Of a DNA stretch of 64,000 nucleotides, positions 15,887 to 25,865 are shown in pieces. This stretch comes from Gemmatimonadaceae bacterium (GTDB lineage Bacteria > Gemmatimonadota > Gemmatimonadetes > Gemmatimonadales > Gemmatimonadaceae): positions 1 through 64,000 of the forward strand of contig JBBJNV010000011.1 of assembly GCA_037721215.1 (NCBI GenBank). The letters run 5' to 3'. A model generated the notes under the pieces. The model searched no databases. It was not told the origin of the DNA and saw only the letters and a program-made list of their open reading frames with translations. Made by a program: the position numbers and the translations under genes. Position 1 is the stretch's first letter. Each line of letters opens with the position of its first letter.

Positions 15887-16878
15887 GACCGCGTCATCCA
15901 TTGCCGCGCGAGCAGCTTCGGCAGCGAAGAGCCGAACAGCCTATGGGCTACGAGGGACGTGACGTGCCCCGACCGGAGAAGACGCACACCCGATTTTACC
16001 GCGCCCGCCAATCTATGTTCAGTGCCAAAGAATTCCGCGCGAGCATCAATCCACGCTCGACTTCTTTCATATGCCCGCTCCTCGAGCAGTCGTTCGTCCA
16101 GCCATTTCATAAACTCGCGCCAGGCCGTTACATCGTCGCTCGTGGAAGGGTCAGTGAATCCATGTCGCCGAAGAAAGTGACAGGTCACCGCGACGATGCC
16201 GTACCGGGTCTGAAGATCTCCTCCGTCGATGTTGGAAATGTTCTTCCCATGCTTTCTGCATTTTACGAGCGGCTTAGTCAACGCTCCAAGCCTTCCAACC
16301 TCCGAAAGGCGCAGCCACAGGTCGTAGTCTTCCGACTGGACGAATCTCGCGTTGAACCCCCGGACCCGCGCCACTGCGTCCCGGCGGTATATCATCGACG
16401 AATGAGGCAGGAAAGGCTGTAGCGCATGCAGGCGACGCACGAGCGCCCGATGATTTGTGGGATAGCTATGCTGCTTTATCATCTCGCCACGACTGTCCAT
16501 GGAGATGAAGCCGGCGCCTATCATCACCACGTCGTTCCCAGATTCTGCGAGTGCCAGCTGTTCCTCGAACCGGGTGGCGATGGCGACGTCGTCCGAATCC
16601 AGAATACCCAGCCACTTTCCGCAAGCCGCCCGGATTCCTGCGTTTCGCGCTGCCGCCGGACCCGAATTAACCGGGAGCGATATCACGACAACGCGGCCAT
16701 CTGCTGCCGCGTGCCGTCTGGCGATCTCAAGTGTGTCGTCGGAAGAGCAATCATCTATGACGATCAGCTCCAGATCTCGCAGCGTCTGGCCCCGCACGCT
16801 GCTGATGGCTTCGTCGAGGTATTCGGATGAGTTGTAGCAGGCCATAATGGCCGTAAGCCTGTTGCTTCGAGGGCTCAT
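15871..16878 (-). CDS. glycosyltransferase family 2
   Basis: A 335-residue GT-A fold enzyme that would transfer a sugar from a nucleotide donor to the growing polysaccharide unit at the inner membrane. It has the N-terminal TAIMACYNSSEYLDEAISS, the strand LELIVIDDCSSDDT, the metal-binding LGILDSDD (DXD-like) and the acceptor-side ED in FVQSEDYDLWLRLSEVG. The start MSPRSNRLTA at 16878 sits 5 nt after the methyltransferase stop. Its final codons overlap the decayed asnB. Confidence 0.88.
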   Translation of the reverse strand: MSPRSNRLTAIMACYNSSEYLDEAISSVRGQTLRDLELIVIDDCSSDDTLEIARRHAAADGRVVVISLPVNSGPAAARNAGIRAACGKWLGILDSDDVAIATRFEEQLALAESGNDVVMIGAGFISMDSRGEMIKQHSYPTNHRALVRRLHALQPFLPHSSMIYRRDAVARVRGFNARFVQSEDYDLWLRLSEVGRLGALTKPLVKCRKHGKNISNIDGGDLQTRYGIVAVTCHFLRRHGFTDPSTSDDVTAWREFMKWLDERLLEERAYERSRAWIDARAEFFGTEHRLAGAVKSGVRLLRSGHVTSLVAHRLFGSSLPKLLARQWMTRSCAAS

Positions 16879-16883
16879 GAGGT

Positions 16884-17558
16884 TTAAAAGCGGATTACGC
16901 CGAGTTTTTCGTGCACTATCTCCGGCTGCCGGTAGTTCTCTCCGCACCATTCAGTGTACGCCTGAAGGGCGCCGTCAAAGACGTTGTCCGGATGGCAGTC
17001 GTCGACGACGATCCTACTACCCGGCGTCATGAACTGCGCGATCGAGTTCAACGCCCGCGACACGGGTCGGTATAGGTCTACGTCGATCAGCGCAAATGCG
17101 ATCGGCGCGAACTGGCCATAGTCGAGAGCCCCAGCGTCCCCTTGAACCAACTCCACGTCCCCGTGTCCGCTGAGCGCGAGTGAACGCTCGACCCAGCTTC
17201 GGCGATTCATGCTAAATCCCGTGTAGTCCAGGCTTCGGCGCTCGATGACCGGCGCGCGCACGCGGATCTCGTGGCCGACGTCGGCCGCGAGGAACCCGTC
17301 GAACGTGTCGATCGCGACATAGCGCCTGCGCCTGCCGAGGTCCGCGAGATGTTCTCGTAGATAGATCGTCGTGGCGCAGGCGAAACACCCTACTTCAACC
17401 ACCGCGCCGTCTACGGACCTTACCTCGTCGAGCATGGATACCAGAAACCCGAGCTGGGCGGGTCGGAAATTGTAGTGGTAACGGGGCATGAGAAACCGCG
17501 CCGCTGGAGTCCGAAAGGCGAGATCCTTGAAAGCGCGCTGAACACCTCGAAGCAGCAT
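16884..17558 (-). CDS. TylF/MycF-type SAM-dependent methyltransferase
   Basis: A 224-residue class I methyltransferase. The SAM motif is VVEVGCFACATTIYL, followed by RYVAIDTFDGF. The metal-site-like motifs IAFALIDVDLYRPVSRALN and GSRIVVDDCHPDN match the macrocin O-methyltransferase family, whose members methylate sugar hydroxyls with Mg. In this locus it would methylate a polysaccharide sugar. A decayed partial copy lies at 18561-18762. Confidence 0.85.
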   Translation of the reverse strand: MLLRGVQRAFKDLAFRTPAARFLMPRYHYNFRPAQLGFLVSMLDEVRSVDGAVVEVGCFACATTIYLREHLADLGRRRRYVAIDTFDGFLAADVGHEIRVRAPVIERRSLDYTGFSMNRRSWVERSLALSGHGDVELVQGDAGALDYGQFAPIAFALIDVDLYRPVSRALNSIAQFMTPGSRIVVDDCHPDNVFDGALQAYTEWCGENYRQPEIVHEKLGVIRF

Positions 17559-17701
17559 GAGCCAATGGGTCGTTGTGGGTATCAGTTCGTTCGATCAGCC
17601 AACGTAAGAACCCCCCGATGCACCGCGGGGCAACACGTGTCACGCAGGGTCTCCAGCGGCAGTTATCATTGTCGGCGAGCCCGTGTGGAATCTACGCCGT
17701 G

Positions 17702-18418
17702 TCAACGCGATCCGGCGGCATCAACGGATTCATTCCTGCGAACGGCGAGCCAGTTGGAGTATTTGAACGTATCTAGACTCTGTCTGTATTTCTCCATGAC
17801 GGGGCCTTTGGGATACAGTTTTGACATGGCGATTCCATGCTGTTCCTGCAATTCCCAAATATCCCTTAGGCTCACGCGTGCATCCAGATGCAACCCCCGT
17901 ATTCGAACTGTATTCTGCCTACACGCGCCCTGGCCAGCACCTCGCCCGCGCCTTCGAATACAACCATTCGTGCCCCTCGACGACAACCTTGAGGAGGTCG
18001 ATCCGGGGCACCGCATTGCGCCGGCAGTATGCGTCGATCGTGGTAGCGTTAATTCTCTCGATCGAGCGGTTTTCGACCCCCTCCACCCCCCGCCGTAGAT
18101 ACACGGAATTCATTCCTGATTCCAATTCTACAACATTTAGGTCCAGTACGCCCTCGGCATCTCCCAGGCCAACATTGTTCAGCCGCACATCTTCCGGCCA
18201 GTGTCGCTGGGCCAGCCTCGCGTAGGTCGCCCTGCTCGGCTCGAAACAGTGGAGATTGATGCGTGGATTGATGCCCAGCGCGAACCTCGCCCAGTTTCCA
18301 ACGTTGCCCCCGCGTCGAATACGATCCCCCGGTTCAGCTTCGGCAACTCGCTGCGCACAAACAAGTACTCTCCGTTCACTTCCGGATCCGTCTCATTGTC
18401 GCCGTTGAAGCGATCCAC
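17702..18418 (-). pseudogene. FkbM-family methyltransferase, frameshifted
   Basis: Reading across three frames on the minus strand recovers an FkbM domain in order: YLFVRSELPKLNRGIVFDAG; NVGNWARFALGINP; INLHCFEPSRATYARLAQRH; VRLNNVGLGDAEGVLDLNV; ATTIDAYCRRN with IDLLKV; then VQFEYGG with ARVSLRDIWE; and NWLAVRRNE. At least two frame breaks are needed, near 18310 and 17930, and a V replaces the usual D in LLKVDVEG. No continuous product is possible. Confidence 0.85.
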
Positions 18419-18560
18419 ATAGCGCGAACAGACTGTGTTTGAGACTCGGTGTGAGGGAATCAGGGCGAACAGTCGCGGGGTAAACTTCCTTGGACTTCAC
18501 TTTCCGCACCTGTCTGATGAAGCTTCTTGGGGAGGAGGCTTCCTGCCCCACACCAGTTGG

Positions 18561-18762
18561 ATTTGCCATAGTCGAGAGCTCCAGCGACCCCTTGAACCAG
18601 CTCCAAGTTCCCATCTCCACTGCGCATGCGTACGCTAGAACCCAGCTTCGCCGGTTCATACTGAATCCGGTCTAGTCCAAGCTTCGCCGGTTCATGCTGA
18701 ATCCGGTCTAGTCCAAGCTACGCCGCTCGGTGGCCTGCATGCTGAACCTGTCGAAGCGGCAT
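18561..18762 (-). pseudogene. decayed partial copy of the TylF-type methyltransferase
   Basis: From the ATG at 18762 the first codons (MPLRQVQHA) parallel MLLRGVQRA of the gene at 16884-17558. The sequence then jumps to RRSLD, a TAG stop, and TGFSMNRRS, which parallels RRSLDYTGFSMNRRS of the intact gene. That unit is repeated, and degenerate sequence with ELVQ-like and LDYG-like codons follows. The stops replace the Tyr codon in both repeat units. DNA similarity to 17119-17240 is evident by eye. Confidence 0.8.
18645..18716. repeat. 36-bp tandem duplication inside the TylF-type pseudogene
   Basis: Units 18645-18680 and 18681-18716 are identical except for one A/G difference. A partial third unit follows. 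The unit covers the RRSLD(stop)TGFSMN segment, and each copy carries the same nonsense codon, so the stop predates the duplication. Confidence 0.85.
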
Positions 18763-18790
18763 GAGCGAATGAGGCGTTGTTGGGCGAAAC

Positions 18791-19738
18791 TCATCGGGCC
18801 TCCTGCACCGAGCTCGGGGAGCGGCACCTCTCCTGAACTGTTTTCGGACCCAAGACCTCCAACTGCTCCCACCGCTCGGGAATCGTTTCCGGATTCGGGA
18901 AGAGATCAGCCGCCCAGACTCTTACTTCCGGCAGCGTCTTTTCGGCCAGCCAAGCGCCCCACCAGTAGAACGAGCTATTCGAGATAACGTGGCACCGGAA
19001 TCGGGTCAGCAACCAAAGCCTGTTGAGCTCCCCGGTGTAGCCGTCGTCGTGCGTGACGTAACGGATATCACCGGGAAGGTCGAGTTTGCCGTCTATCGGC
19101 TCGCGCATCGTGCAGAACAGATAGAACACCGGGTTCTCGACATCATTTGCGACCCTGCGCGCCGCCTGTTCGTAGAACGAGAAGGGTGCCGCGTCGTGCG
19201 CGCCCGGCGGTGCTTCCTCGTAAAGACGAATCCCTATCGCGATCGCGTTTCGCTGCCTTATCTCACTGACGAGCGCGACGAATTTCTCTTCCCGGGGTTC
19301 GGGGATCCTGAACCTGTCCGCGACCGGCTCACCCATCTCTTCGAAGTATTTCTCGGTTTGCCAGCCCCCATCGAGCCAGATGCTGCGATCGTATCTCCGC
19401 GATATTAGTTCCGGGTAAATCTGGAATTGCTTCTCGACGATGTGCAGACCCCATGGCCGGTTCCCGGAGAAATCTCGTGCTCGAGGAATAAACCGGTCGG
19501 CGATCGCCTCCAGCCAGAAAGGCATTTGCTCATAGAATGACGCGTGGCGATCACTGACGTTGAACTTGTCCAGGGAAAAACTCCGCCGATACAACCGGTC
19601 CCTGGCGAACCCGGTCCTCGTGTCGACCACCAGCTCCATGCCATTTCTTGCGGCCACGGCAAAAGCGGCCGCATACTGGAACATCTGGTTACCCAGCCCT
19701 CCCTTGAGCCTGACGACTATCTTGCGTGGCTTACGCAT
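18791..19738 (-). CDS. glycosyltransferase family 11 (alpha-1,2-fucosyltransferase-like)
   Basis: A 315-residue GT11 enzyme. The N-terminal [20 protein letters not shown] is diagnostic, and the C-terminal [15 protein letters not shown] is the other conserved block. The usual HxRRGDY donor motif is replaced by AIGIRLYEE, so the donor or linkage may differ from the typical GDP-fucose alpha-1,2 reaction. The ATG at 19738 ([11 protein letters not shown]) overlaps the upstream epimerase stop by 8 nt, which indicates coupling. Confidence 0.88.
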   Translation of the reverse strand: MRKPRKIVVRLKGGLGNQMFQYAAAFAVAARNGMELVVDTRTGFARDRLYRRSFSLDKFNVSDRHASFYEQMPFWLEAIADRFIPRARDFSGNRPWGLHIVEKQFQIYPELISRRYDRSIWLDGGWQTEKYFEEMGEPVADRFRIPEPREEKFVALVSEIRQRNAIAIGIRLYEEAPPGAHDAAPFSFYEQAARRVANDVENPVFYLFCTMREPIDGKLDLPGDIRYVTHDDGYTGELNRLWLLTRFRCHVISNSSFYWWGAWLAEKTLPEVRVWAADLFPNPETIPERWEQLEVLGPKTVQERCRSPSSVQEAR

Positions 19739-20828
19739 GGCGTCCGTACCAGCCCTCCACGATGTCCTCGAAGATTCTTTCAAGAGTGATCGTGATATCC
19801 CAGCCGGGATAATGATTTTTCATCTTTCCGAGATCGGATATGTAACAGATGTGGTCTCCCTCGCGATTTTTCTCGACGTATTCGTAGATCATTTTCTTGT
19901 CGGTCAGGAGCTCCACCATGTCGAACGCTTCCAGAATCGAGCATGAATTCCGGCGTCCTCCACCGAGATTGTAAACCTCGCCGCTGCGGGGGTTCGCCGC
20001 AAATGCGGCGATGAACGTGGCGACATCGTGAGAGTGGATATTATCGCGAACCTGTTTGCCCTTGTACCCAAAGACCCGGTATAGCTTTTCTTCGAGATTG
20101 ACTTTGACCAGATAGCTGAGGAAACCGTGCAGCTCGACGCCTGAGTGACTCGGACCAGTCAGGCAACCGCCGCGAAGACAGCAGGTCTGCATTCCGAAAT
20201 AACGACCGTACTCCTGAACCATGACATCGGCGGCTACCTTCGAGGCACCGAAAAGCGAATGCTTCGATCGGTCGATGCGGAAGGTTTCGGGAATTCCCTT
20301 TGCGTAGGCGGGATCTGCGTAGTCCCACCGCTTCTCGAGCTCGACAAGATCGATCTCATTGGGGGCGTCGCCGTAAACCTTGTTGGTCGACATGTGGACA
20401 AACACTGCCTCTGGCGCGTGTCTCCGGGTTGCCTCAAGCAGGTTTAGAGTTCCGACGGCATTCACGTCGAAATCGTCGAAGGGCCGCGAGGCTGCGAGGT
20501 CGTGGCTTGGCTGAGCAGCGCAGTGTACAACAAGCTCTGGTCGCAACATCCGCAACAGGGCGACGACCGTTTCCCGGTTTCTCAAGTCGATTTCGTGGTG
20601 CCGGTAATTTCGGTACTGGCGGAGAAGGCGCGCCTGATTCCAGCGAGTGTCTCCCTGCGGACCGAAGAAGTCCGCCCGCATGTTATTATCGAGGCCGTGA
20701 ACATCGTGTCCTTCGAACGCGAAATGAGAAACCACCTCGCTTCCAATGAGACCATTGGCGCCCGTGACCAGCGTTTTCTGTATCAGGTTCTCGGGTCTCC
20801 GTCGAAGGTCAATTCGCCGGCTCTGCAT
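19731..20828 (-). CDS. extended SDR epimerase, CDP-paratose 2-epimerase-like
   Basis: A 365-residue NAD-binding epimerase/dehydratase. The Rossmann motif is [15 protein letters not shown], followed by [27 protein letters not shown] and [29 protein letters not shown] and [12 protein letters not shown] are as in CDP-tyvelose/paratose epimerase relatives. The active-site YxxxK reads FGASK, so the catalytic Tyr is Phe. It overlaps the GT11 gene and follows the flippase by 14 nt, so it likely supplies or modifies a nucleotide sugar for that transferase. Confidence 0.85.
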   Translation of the reverse strand: MQSRRIDLRRRPENLIQKTLVTGANGLIGSEVVSHFAFEGHDVHGLDNNMRADFFGPQGDTRWNQARLLRQYRNYRHHEIDLRNRETVVALLRMLRPELVVHCAAQPSHDLAASRPFDDFDVNAVGTLNLLEATRRHAPEAVFVHMSTNKVYGDAPNEIDLVELEKRWDYADPAYAKGIPETFRIDRSKHSLFGASKVAADVMVQEYGRYFGMQTCCLRGGCLTGPSHSGVELHGFLSYLVKVNLEEKLYRVFGYKGKQVRDNIHSHDVATFIAAFAANPRSGEVYNLGGGRRNSCSILEAFDMVELLTDKKMIYEYVEKNREGDHICYISDLGKMKNHYPGWDITITLERIFEDIVEGWYGRHA

Positions 20829-20842
20829 GAATTTGCCGGCAC

Positions 20843-22132
20843 CTACCTGCGTTCTCCTCCAGCCTCATGTTTCGAAAGCGCCGCCATCCACACAAGATAG
20901 GATATGGAGAAAACGATTGCGGCGCCGACGACACCGGCGACCCCATACCAATATGCACCGGCGAAGTTCGCAGCGATACCAAGCATGCCGGTGACGACCT
21001 TGACCGGGATCAACTTGCGGGTTTTCATCTGGCTCATCAGGTCAAAGGAAATGGCCTGTCCGGCCGCAAATGCTCCTCCAGCAAGCATCATCCAGGGGAG
21101 CAGATGCGACACCGACCGATATTCGGGCGCTACGAAAATCCGAAAGATCAACCCGTGCAGTACAAGAGATAGCAGAAAGGCGACGCCGGTCACGCCCAGC
21201 GCCATCCAGCCAAGGCGCCAGCTGAGCCTGTTCACGCCAGCATTTCGGCGCCTGTCTGTGCCATCCCCCGCTCGCTGGTACAATATGGGAATGAACAGCT
21301 GCATCGCCATCGTGGTGGCCATCGCAACCGGGTAGGTACCAAGCTGAAAGAGTACGGCGTACAATCCCACGTCTCCGGTGGTCGAAAAAAGCTCCAGCGC
21401 CCATCGATCTGAAGCCAGCTGAGCCCATGTGAACATTCCATAGGCCGAGAAAGGCCAGGAATACTCCCACATACTCCGCCGCCAGGCGCGCGCGGATGCG
21501 TCCACACTGCCTTGATCTCCCTGGTTGATCTTGCGAAGGAACAGGTACTGCGAGCACAGCACGAGAGCGCTTCCCATCGCATAGCCGGCCATCGCCGCGG
21601 AACTCGTGGCCCCCACCGACAGCATCAAAACTGCTGCCGCGCCGAAACGAGCCCATGACTCAGCCCCCTGATGAAGCGCTACGATGGAACGCCGCCGAGC
21701 GGCATTCTGAACGGCGTTCAGAATGGAGCTGTATCCGCTGAGCATCGCGAAGACGAACGCCGCCGCCGCGAGGGCGATCCACTGCGCCCGGCCCGTGATC
21801 AGCAGCCCCGCGAATGTCAGGACGGCTACCAGCGCAATGATCCCTGCTGACTCCGAGAAAAGACGGCGGACGGCGCGCAGATAACCTCGCAGCTCGCCTT
21901 GCTCGGCCGCCGGTGTGTAGAACCGGGTCACCCCGTTGAGCAGAGGTCCGAGAACAATCTGGTTGATCAGGATGGCCAGAGTCATCCCGAGTGCCAGCTC
22001 GCCGTATTCGCCGGCATCGAGCATTTCGGTAGTCAGGCGCACGCCAACCAGCAGACCGGCGACGGCCAGTACCTGGCCTAGTAGGATCCAGACGCCCTCT
22101 CTCGAGAGACGCCGGACCCGCTCGGTTCGCAA
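20843..22132 (-). CDS. Wzx-type polysaccharide flippase
   Basis: A 429-residue membrane protein with about 12 hydrophobic segments and the MATE/PST arrangement. The N-terminus has [20 protein letters not shown] and [20 protein letters not shown] central basic loop ([19 protein letters not shown]) and [16 protein letters not shown] are typical of O-unit translocases. It would flip lipid-linked repeat units across the inner membrane. It lies between the putative polymerase and the epimerase in one minus-strand operon. Confidence 0.85.
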   Translation of the reverse strand: MRTERVRRLSREGVWILLGQVLAVAGLLVGVRLTTEMLDAGEYGELALGMTLAILINQIVLGPLLNGVTRFYTPAAEQGELRGYLRAVRRLFSESAGIIALVAVLTFAGLLITGRAQWIALAAAAFVFAMLSGYSSILNAVQNAARRRSIVALHQGAESWARFGAAAVLMLSVGATSSAAMAGYAMGSALVLCSQYLFLRKINQGDQGSVDASARAWRRSMWEYSWPFSAYGMFTWAQLASDRWALELFSTTGDVGLYAVLFQLGTYPVAMATTMAMQLFIPILYQRAGDGTDRRRNAGVNRLSWRLGWMALGVTGVAFLLSLVLHGLIFRIFVAPEYRSVSHLLPWMMLAGGAFAAGQAISFDLMSQMKTRKLIPVKVVTGMLGIAANFAGAYWYGVAGVVGAAIVFSISYLVWMAALSKHEAGGERR

Positions 22133-22162
22133 GGGCTTGATACTTCTTTACCCGTGGCCGCT

Positions 22163-23524
22163 CTACGCTCGGCTCAGCTGATCGGTCTGCCTCAAAATCG
22201 TGCGTACCAGTCGGATCATCGAAACCACGAAGATTAGAGGGAGAATGATCTGATAGATCTGCAGAGCGATGTCGGATACCCAGATCTTCGGTTCCATGTA
22301 AGCCCAGGGCTTGAAGACCGCGACCATTAGCGGCAGAGCGACAAGGCCAAGCTTGGAGAAAAAATGCGCGCAAAGAGCGACGTAAGTCCCGGAGATCGCG
22401 CTGAGGATAAGTACACCCGCGACGCCAAACTCCCAATAGAAATGCCCACCTGTCGGGAAGTCGACCATGGAGTCGGAATCGTGTCCGTTGATCTCCCTGT
22501 AGATCAGGTAACTGCCCTGCGAGTAGATATCATAGCCGTCAAGAGTGCTCGGATGAGGCTTCTCCGGATTGAGCGACCGAGGGAGGAATCCCAAGAGCGA
22601 ATTTGCGATCGGATTGAACCCCGCTGGATTGCCGCGATCATACATCCGTATGAAAGCGGTGCCATGCCGGGTTGCTGCACCGAACCGCCATTCGACCTCC
22701 TCCATACTGGAACGCGCGCCCTTCTTTTCAGAGGCAATACCGGTTGTAACGGCCACGCCTCCCTCTTCATCGACTACAAACGCGCCGGTGATCAGCCCGC
22801 CAAACGTGAAATAGACCGCAGTCAGGAGAACGAGCGCGCCAGCGAAAACGAACTTCGCCGTTCTCTGGCGCAGGACAAACCAGGACAGAAAGATGCTGAA
22901 CATCGCGAAGGATACAACGGCTGCACGCGTGGCAAGCGACAATAGCCCGAAAATCGAGGAGATGACGCCCAGGAGGAACAAGGCTTTTCCGTAATACCTA
23001 AGACCCAGGATCATGAGAAACGGCCCGGCTGCCAGGCCCGCATAGACGAATAACCCGCTGAAAATCGCGAAGAAGGGATTGAGCTCGCGCCCAGCCAAGG
23101 GAAGTATGATTGCCGCTAGAACACCCAATGTCAGCACCCAGAGCAGTATTCTCGATTCCGCAAGCCGAGCATAGAAAAAATCGCCCTCCGCTATTTTCCG
23201 GCTTCCTTTGCCGACGATCTTGAATACCGCGATCAGTGCAATCATCCAGGCTGCCCACGAGATGACCTCGATCAAATAGACAAGCGGGAGCTCCGTAATG
23301 GCGACTCGATCTTCGCGTTCGAAGCGGTAGTCGCTCGCGATCCTGAGAAGTGTCGGCAGAGCGTAGAACAATGCTACCTTGACGATGACGAAGAAGAAGA
23401 TCAGGTTCACGATGATCGGCACGTCGAATCGACGTCTGGCGATCCGCCACCCCCCAAAGGTCAGGCCGAGCAGCGCGCCGCTAAGAAACAGCAGGCTCAG
23501 CGAGGAGAGGAGGTACTCGCTCAT
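22163..23524 (-). CDS. candidate Wzy-type polysaccharide polymerase
   Basis: A 453-residue protein with about 10-12 membrane segments and one large loop (about residues 220-320; SSMEEVEWRFGAATRHGTAF, NPEKPHPSTLDGYDIYSQGS), the layout of O-antigen polymerases. Sequence conservation in this class is low, so the call rests on topology and on the neighbouring flippase. The ATG at 23524 (MSEYLLSSLSLL) overlaps the acyltransferase stop as ATGA. The frame extends far upstream, but that part is a shadow of the acyltransferase. Confidence 0.7.
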   Translation of the reverse strand: MSEYLLSSLSLLFLSGALLGLTFGGWRIARRRFDVPIIVNLIFFFVIVKVALFYALPTLLRIASDYRFEREDRVAITELPLVYLIEVISWAAWMIALIAVFKIVGKGSRKIAEGDFFYARLAESRILLWVLTLGVLAAIILPLAGRELNPFFAIFSGLFVYAGLAAGPFLMILGLRYYGKALFLLGVISSIFGLLSLATRAAVVSFAMFSIFLSWFVLRQRTAKFVFAGALVLLTAVYFTFGGLITGAFVVDEEGGVAVTTGIASEKKGARSSMEEVEWRFGAATRHGTAFIRMYDRGNPAGFNPIANSLLGFLPRSLNPEKPHPSTLDGYDIYSQGSYLIYREINGHDSDSMVDFPTGGHFYWEFGVAGVLILSAISGTYVALCAHFFSKLGLVALPLMVAVFKPWAYMEPKIWVSDIALQIYQIILPLIFVVSMIRLVRTILRQTDQLSRA

Positions 23525-24708
23525 CGCGGTTGAGACACCGCCGGGACGCTCGTGACGTTGGCGACACTGTCGTGCCGCAGCCTCCGCGCGAGCCGGTGGC
23601 AGGGCCGTTCCACGGCGCGGAAGCACAGTTCCGCCATTAAGAGGACGAGCCCCAGCGAGCCCCACCGTACCACTGGTGCAGACGCCGCGCTCCACCACCA
23701 GATAAAGAGGACGAGGACCGGGGTATGAACCACGTACAGGCTGTAGCTCCGCTCGCCGATCCGCCCGCAGACTTCCAGGAGCCGGCGCCAACGCGAATCG
23801 GTTTCAAGGCGTGTTTCCTCGAGCACCAATAGCCCGAGGGTGATGGAGGCGCAGATTGCGAGGAGAAGCGTACCACCGAAATGAGCACCCCTTACCTCTA
23901 TGAGGAGATTGTAGGCGAGATAGGCAGATGCACTGACAATGGCCGCCACTCTCCACCTGCCAGTTCTCCTGACCGGTGCTCGCATCTCGTAAATGGCGAA
24001 CTCCACCGCTACGGCGCCAAGAACCCAATAGAGGAGGAATTCGAGAAACGTACCGTGCAAGAGCTCAGCCGATATGCCGTGAAATGCAAGGGATGCCCAA
24101 ACTATATAGAGAAGTAGGGCAAGAGCGCTGACCACCGTTGCTCCGATTCGTCGAGCGAGAACGAGCAGACCGGGATACGCGCAGTAGAGAAGCATCTCCA
24201 CGGCCACGGTCGACAATGGCCCGTTTCCGGCCCAGACGTCCTTGGGCCAACTAGAACCGGCGATTGCAGCAAGCTGGGCCAGCGCTCCTGTACCAGACCA
24301 CGAAATCAGGAGACCGTCGCGTGTGATCGAAGGCTCTGCGACTATAAGCGCGGACATGAGTCCCAGCGCCAAGCCCACCACGTAGACAGGGTAGATTCTC
24401 ACAAAACGCCTGAGCGCAAAATTGCTCCAGAATCCACTGCGCTCCGTCCGCTCCAGACCAGCCGCCACCGGGAGATGGATGCAGAACCCGCTCAGGACGA
24501 TGAAAATGACCACGCCCGGGTGAATTCCAGCGCCTTTCCAGCCAAGTGACAGCACCCGCGCCAGGGCGCTGATTGCTGTACTCTGCGCGTCACGGCCGAC
24601 CGCCTGACTCGTCCAGAGACTCCAGTGCAGGACCAGAACAGATGAGGCAGCGAGGCCGCGCACTACGTCCAGGGAGTATGCTCGCTGGCGTGTGAAAGGT
24701 GTCGTCAA
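23521..24708 (-). CDS. acyltransferase family 3 (OafA/NodX type) membrane protein
   Basis: A protein of about 395 residues that would O-acetylate or otherwise acylate a sugar, taking the acyl group across the inner membrane. It opens with RAYSLDVVRGLAASSVLVLH, the family signature including the active His, and has FIVLSGFCIHLP and NFALRRFVRIYPVY. About ten membrane segments follow. I place the start at a TTG at 24708 that overlaps the upstream TGA, because no ATG lies close to the conserved N-terminus. The longer open frame upstream is not conserved in character. Confidence 0.85.
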   Translation of the reverse strand: MTTPFTRQRAYSLDVVRGLAASSVLVLHWSLWTSQAVGRDAQSTAISALARVLSLGWKGAGIHPGVVIFIVLSGFCIHLPVAAGLERTERSGFWSNFALRRFVRIYPVYVVGLALGLMSALIVAEPSITRDGLLISWSGTGALAQLAAIAGSSWPKDVWAGNGPLSTVAVEMLLYCAYPGLLVLARRIGATVVSALALLLYIVWASLAFHGISAELLHGTFLEFLLYWVLGAVAVEFAIYEMRAPVRRTGRWRVAAIVSASAYLAYNLLIEVRGAHFGGTLLLAICASITLGLLVLEETRLETDSRWRRLLEVCGRIGERSYSLYVVHTPVLVLFIWWWSAASAPVVRWGSLGLVLLMAELCFRAVERPCHRLARRLRHDSVANVTSVPAVSQPR

Positions 24709-25856
24709 AACAGACTGCTGTCTCCGTCGTAGAGCGACGTGTACCACGCCTCCTCGACTTGCAGCGCCGCCCGCAATTGGGGGGAATGCGCTATGTAGTG
24801 AACTGGAAAACTGGAGAACCGGCGCGTGAACGGGTTGTGCCGGCAGAGCTGCGTCCGAACAGTTGCGGGGAACCCCACCGCTTCCAAAACGTGACAATTG
24901 CCATTTCTCGCAACAGCAATTGCGGCTGAAAGAAGGCCTTCGACTACCACAGATTCGTCTCCGGCGACGAATAAATCGAGGATCTTCGCTCGAATCAAAC
25001 CAATGCTCTTTACCTCCTCGCGGATCATGACGAGATAGCCCTCGAGCTGGCCTCCGCGGCGGCAGCGCAGGATTGTCAACGTCCCCGCCTCCGCATGGGG
25101 TCCGAAATGCCACCGCAGGTCAGCCGCCTCGCGAGAGGCATAGAGTCGACCCTCGCCGCCCTTGCGCTGCCACAACTCGTCAAAATCGTCGCCAACGTCC
25201 GCGAGCGCGATCATCTCGGGCTCAACCACTCCGATCCGGCGGCCTGCGCGGTGCCGCTTAAGGCCTATCACGGCAGCCATGGCTGGTGCTGCCAATATTG
25301 AGGCGGCTACTGCCAGTTTGCTGTGAGTCTGCTTGCGCCTGAGCGCGGCACGCAGAAATCCCGCAGCGTCGAGTACCCAGAAAAGGACCTCGGCATAGGT
25401 TGGCTGGGGCATGGGAACCCCACCGTAACGAGCGAAAATTCGCGCAGTCGGCTTTATGGCTGTTGTAACCAGAAGCATATCAGCCCGCGGTTGATCGAAA
25501 TACCGCTGCGCTAACTCATCGGTGTGTGAGCGAAAGGGCTTCTCCACCGCCCAGGAGCTCGCGACCGCCGCGACGAGCGTTCGATCCTTCATGCGGTATC
25601 GCATGGGGATTGTACCGAAAAAACCGACCGGCGTATGTTCGGATTCCATCACCCATCCAATCGGCGAGCCCGGAGACCAAGCGGGGTTATTTATCCACAG
25701 TCGTTCCCAGATTCGGCGGGGGGCGTCAGGGTCGGAGGGAAACTCGAGCCCGAGCCTGCGAAGAAGCCGCGTGATCTCCACAGCATCCGCAAGCGCGGCT
25801 TCTCGGACAGTGACTGGACGCCCAGCGGCTTCTTCGGGGGCCGTTTGAACTTTCAC
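24705..25856 (-). CDS. GNAT-fold acyltransferase-like protein
   Basis: A 383-residue protein whose N-terminal half looks like a GNAT domain: VREAALADAVEITRLLRRLG, then VGFFGTIPMRYRM and AAVASSWAVEKPFRSHTDEL. A second, weaker GNAT-like part at the C-terminus includes GQLEGYLVMIREEVKSIGLI. Proteins of this length are common in exopolysaccharide loci and may acetylate or aminoacylate sugars, but the substrate is not evident. It overlaps the acyltransferase start and follows the deacetylase by 9 nt. Confidence 0.7.
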   Translation of the reverse strand: MKVQTAPEEAAGRPVTVREAALADAVEITRLLRRLGLEFPSDPDAPRRIWERLWINNPAWSPGSPIGWVMESEHTPVGFFGTIPMRYRMKDRTLVAAVASSWAVEKPFRSHTDELAQRYFDQPRADMLLVTTAIKPTARIFARYGGVPMPQPTYAEVLFWVLDAAGFLRAALRRKQTHSKLAVAASILAAPAMAAVIGLKRHRAGRRIGVVEPEMIALADVGDDFDELWQRKGGEGRLYASREAADLRWHFGPHAEAGTLTILRCRRGGQLEGYLVMIREEVKSIGLIRAKILDLFVAGDESVVVEGLLSAAIAVARNGNCHVLEAVGFPATVRTQLCRHNPFTRRFSSFPVHYIAHSPQLRAALQVEEAWYTSLYDGDSSLF

Positions 25857-25865
25857 TTGCCCTCG

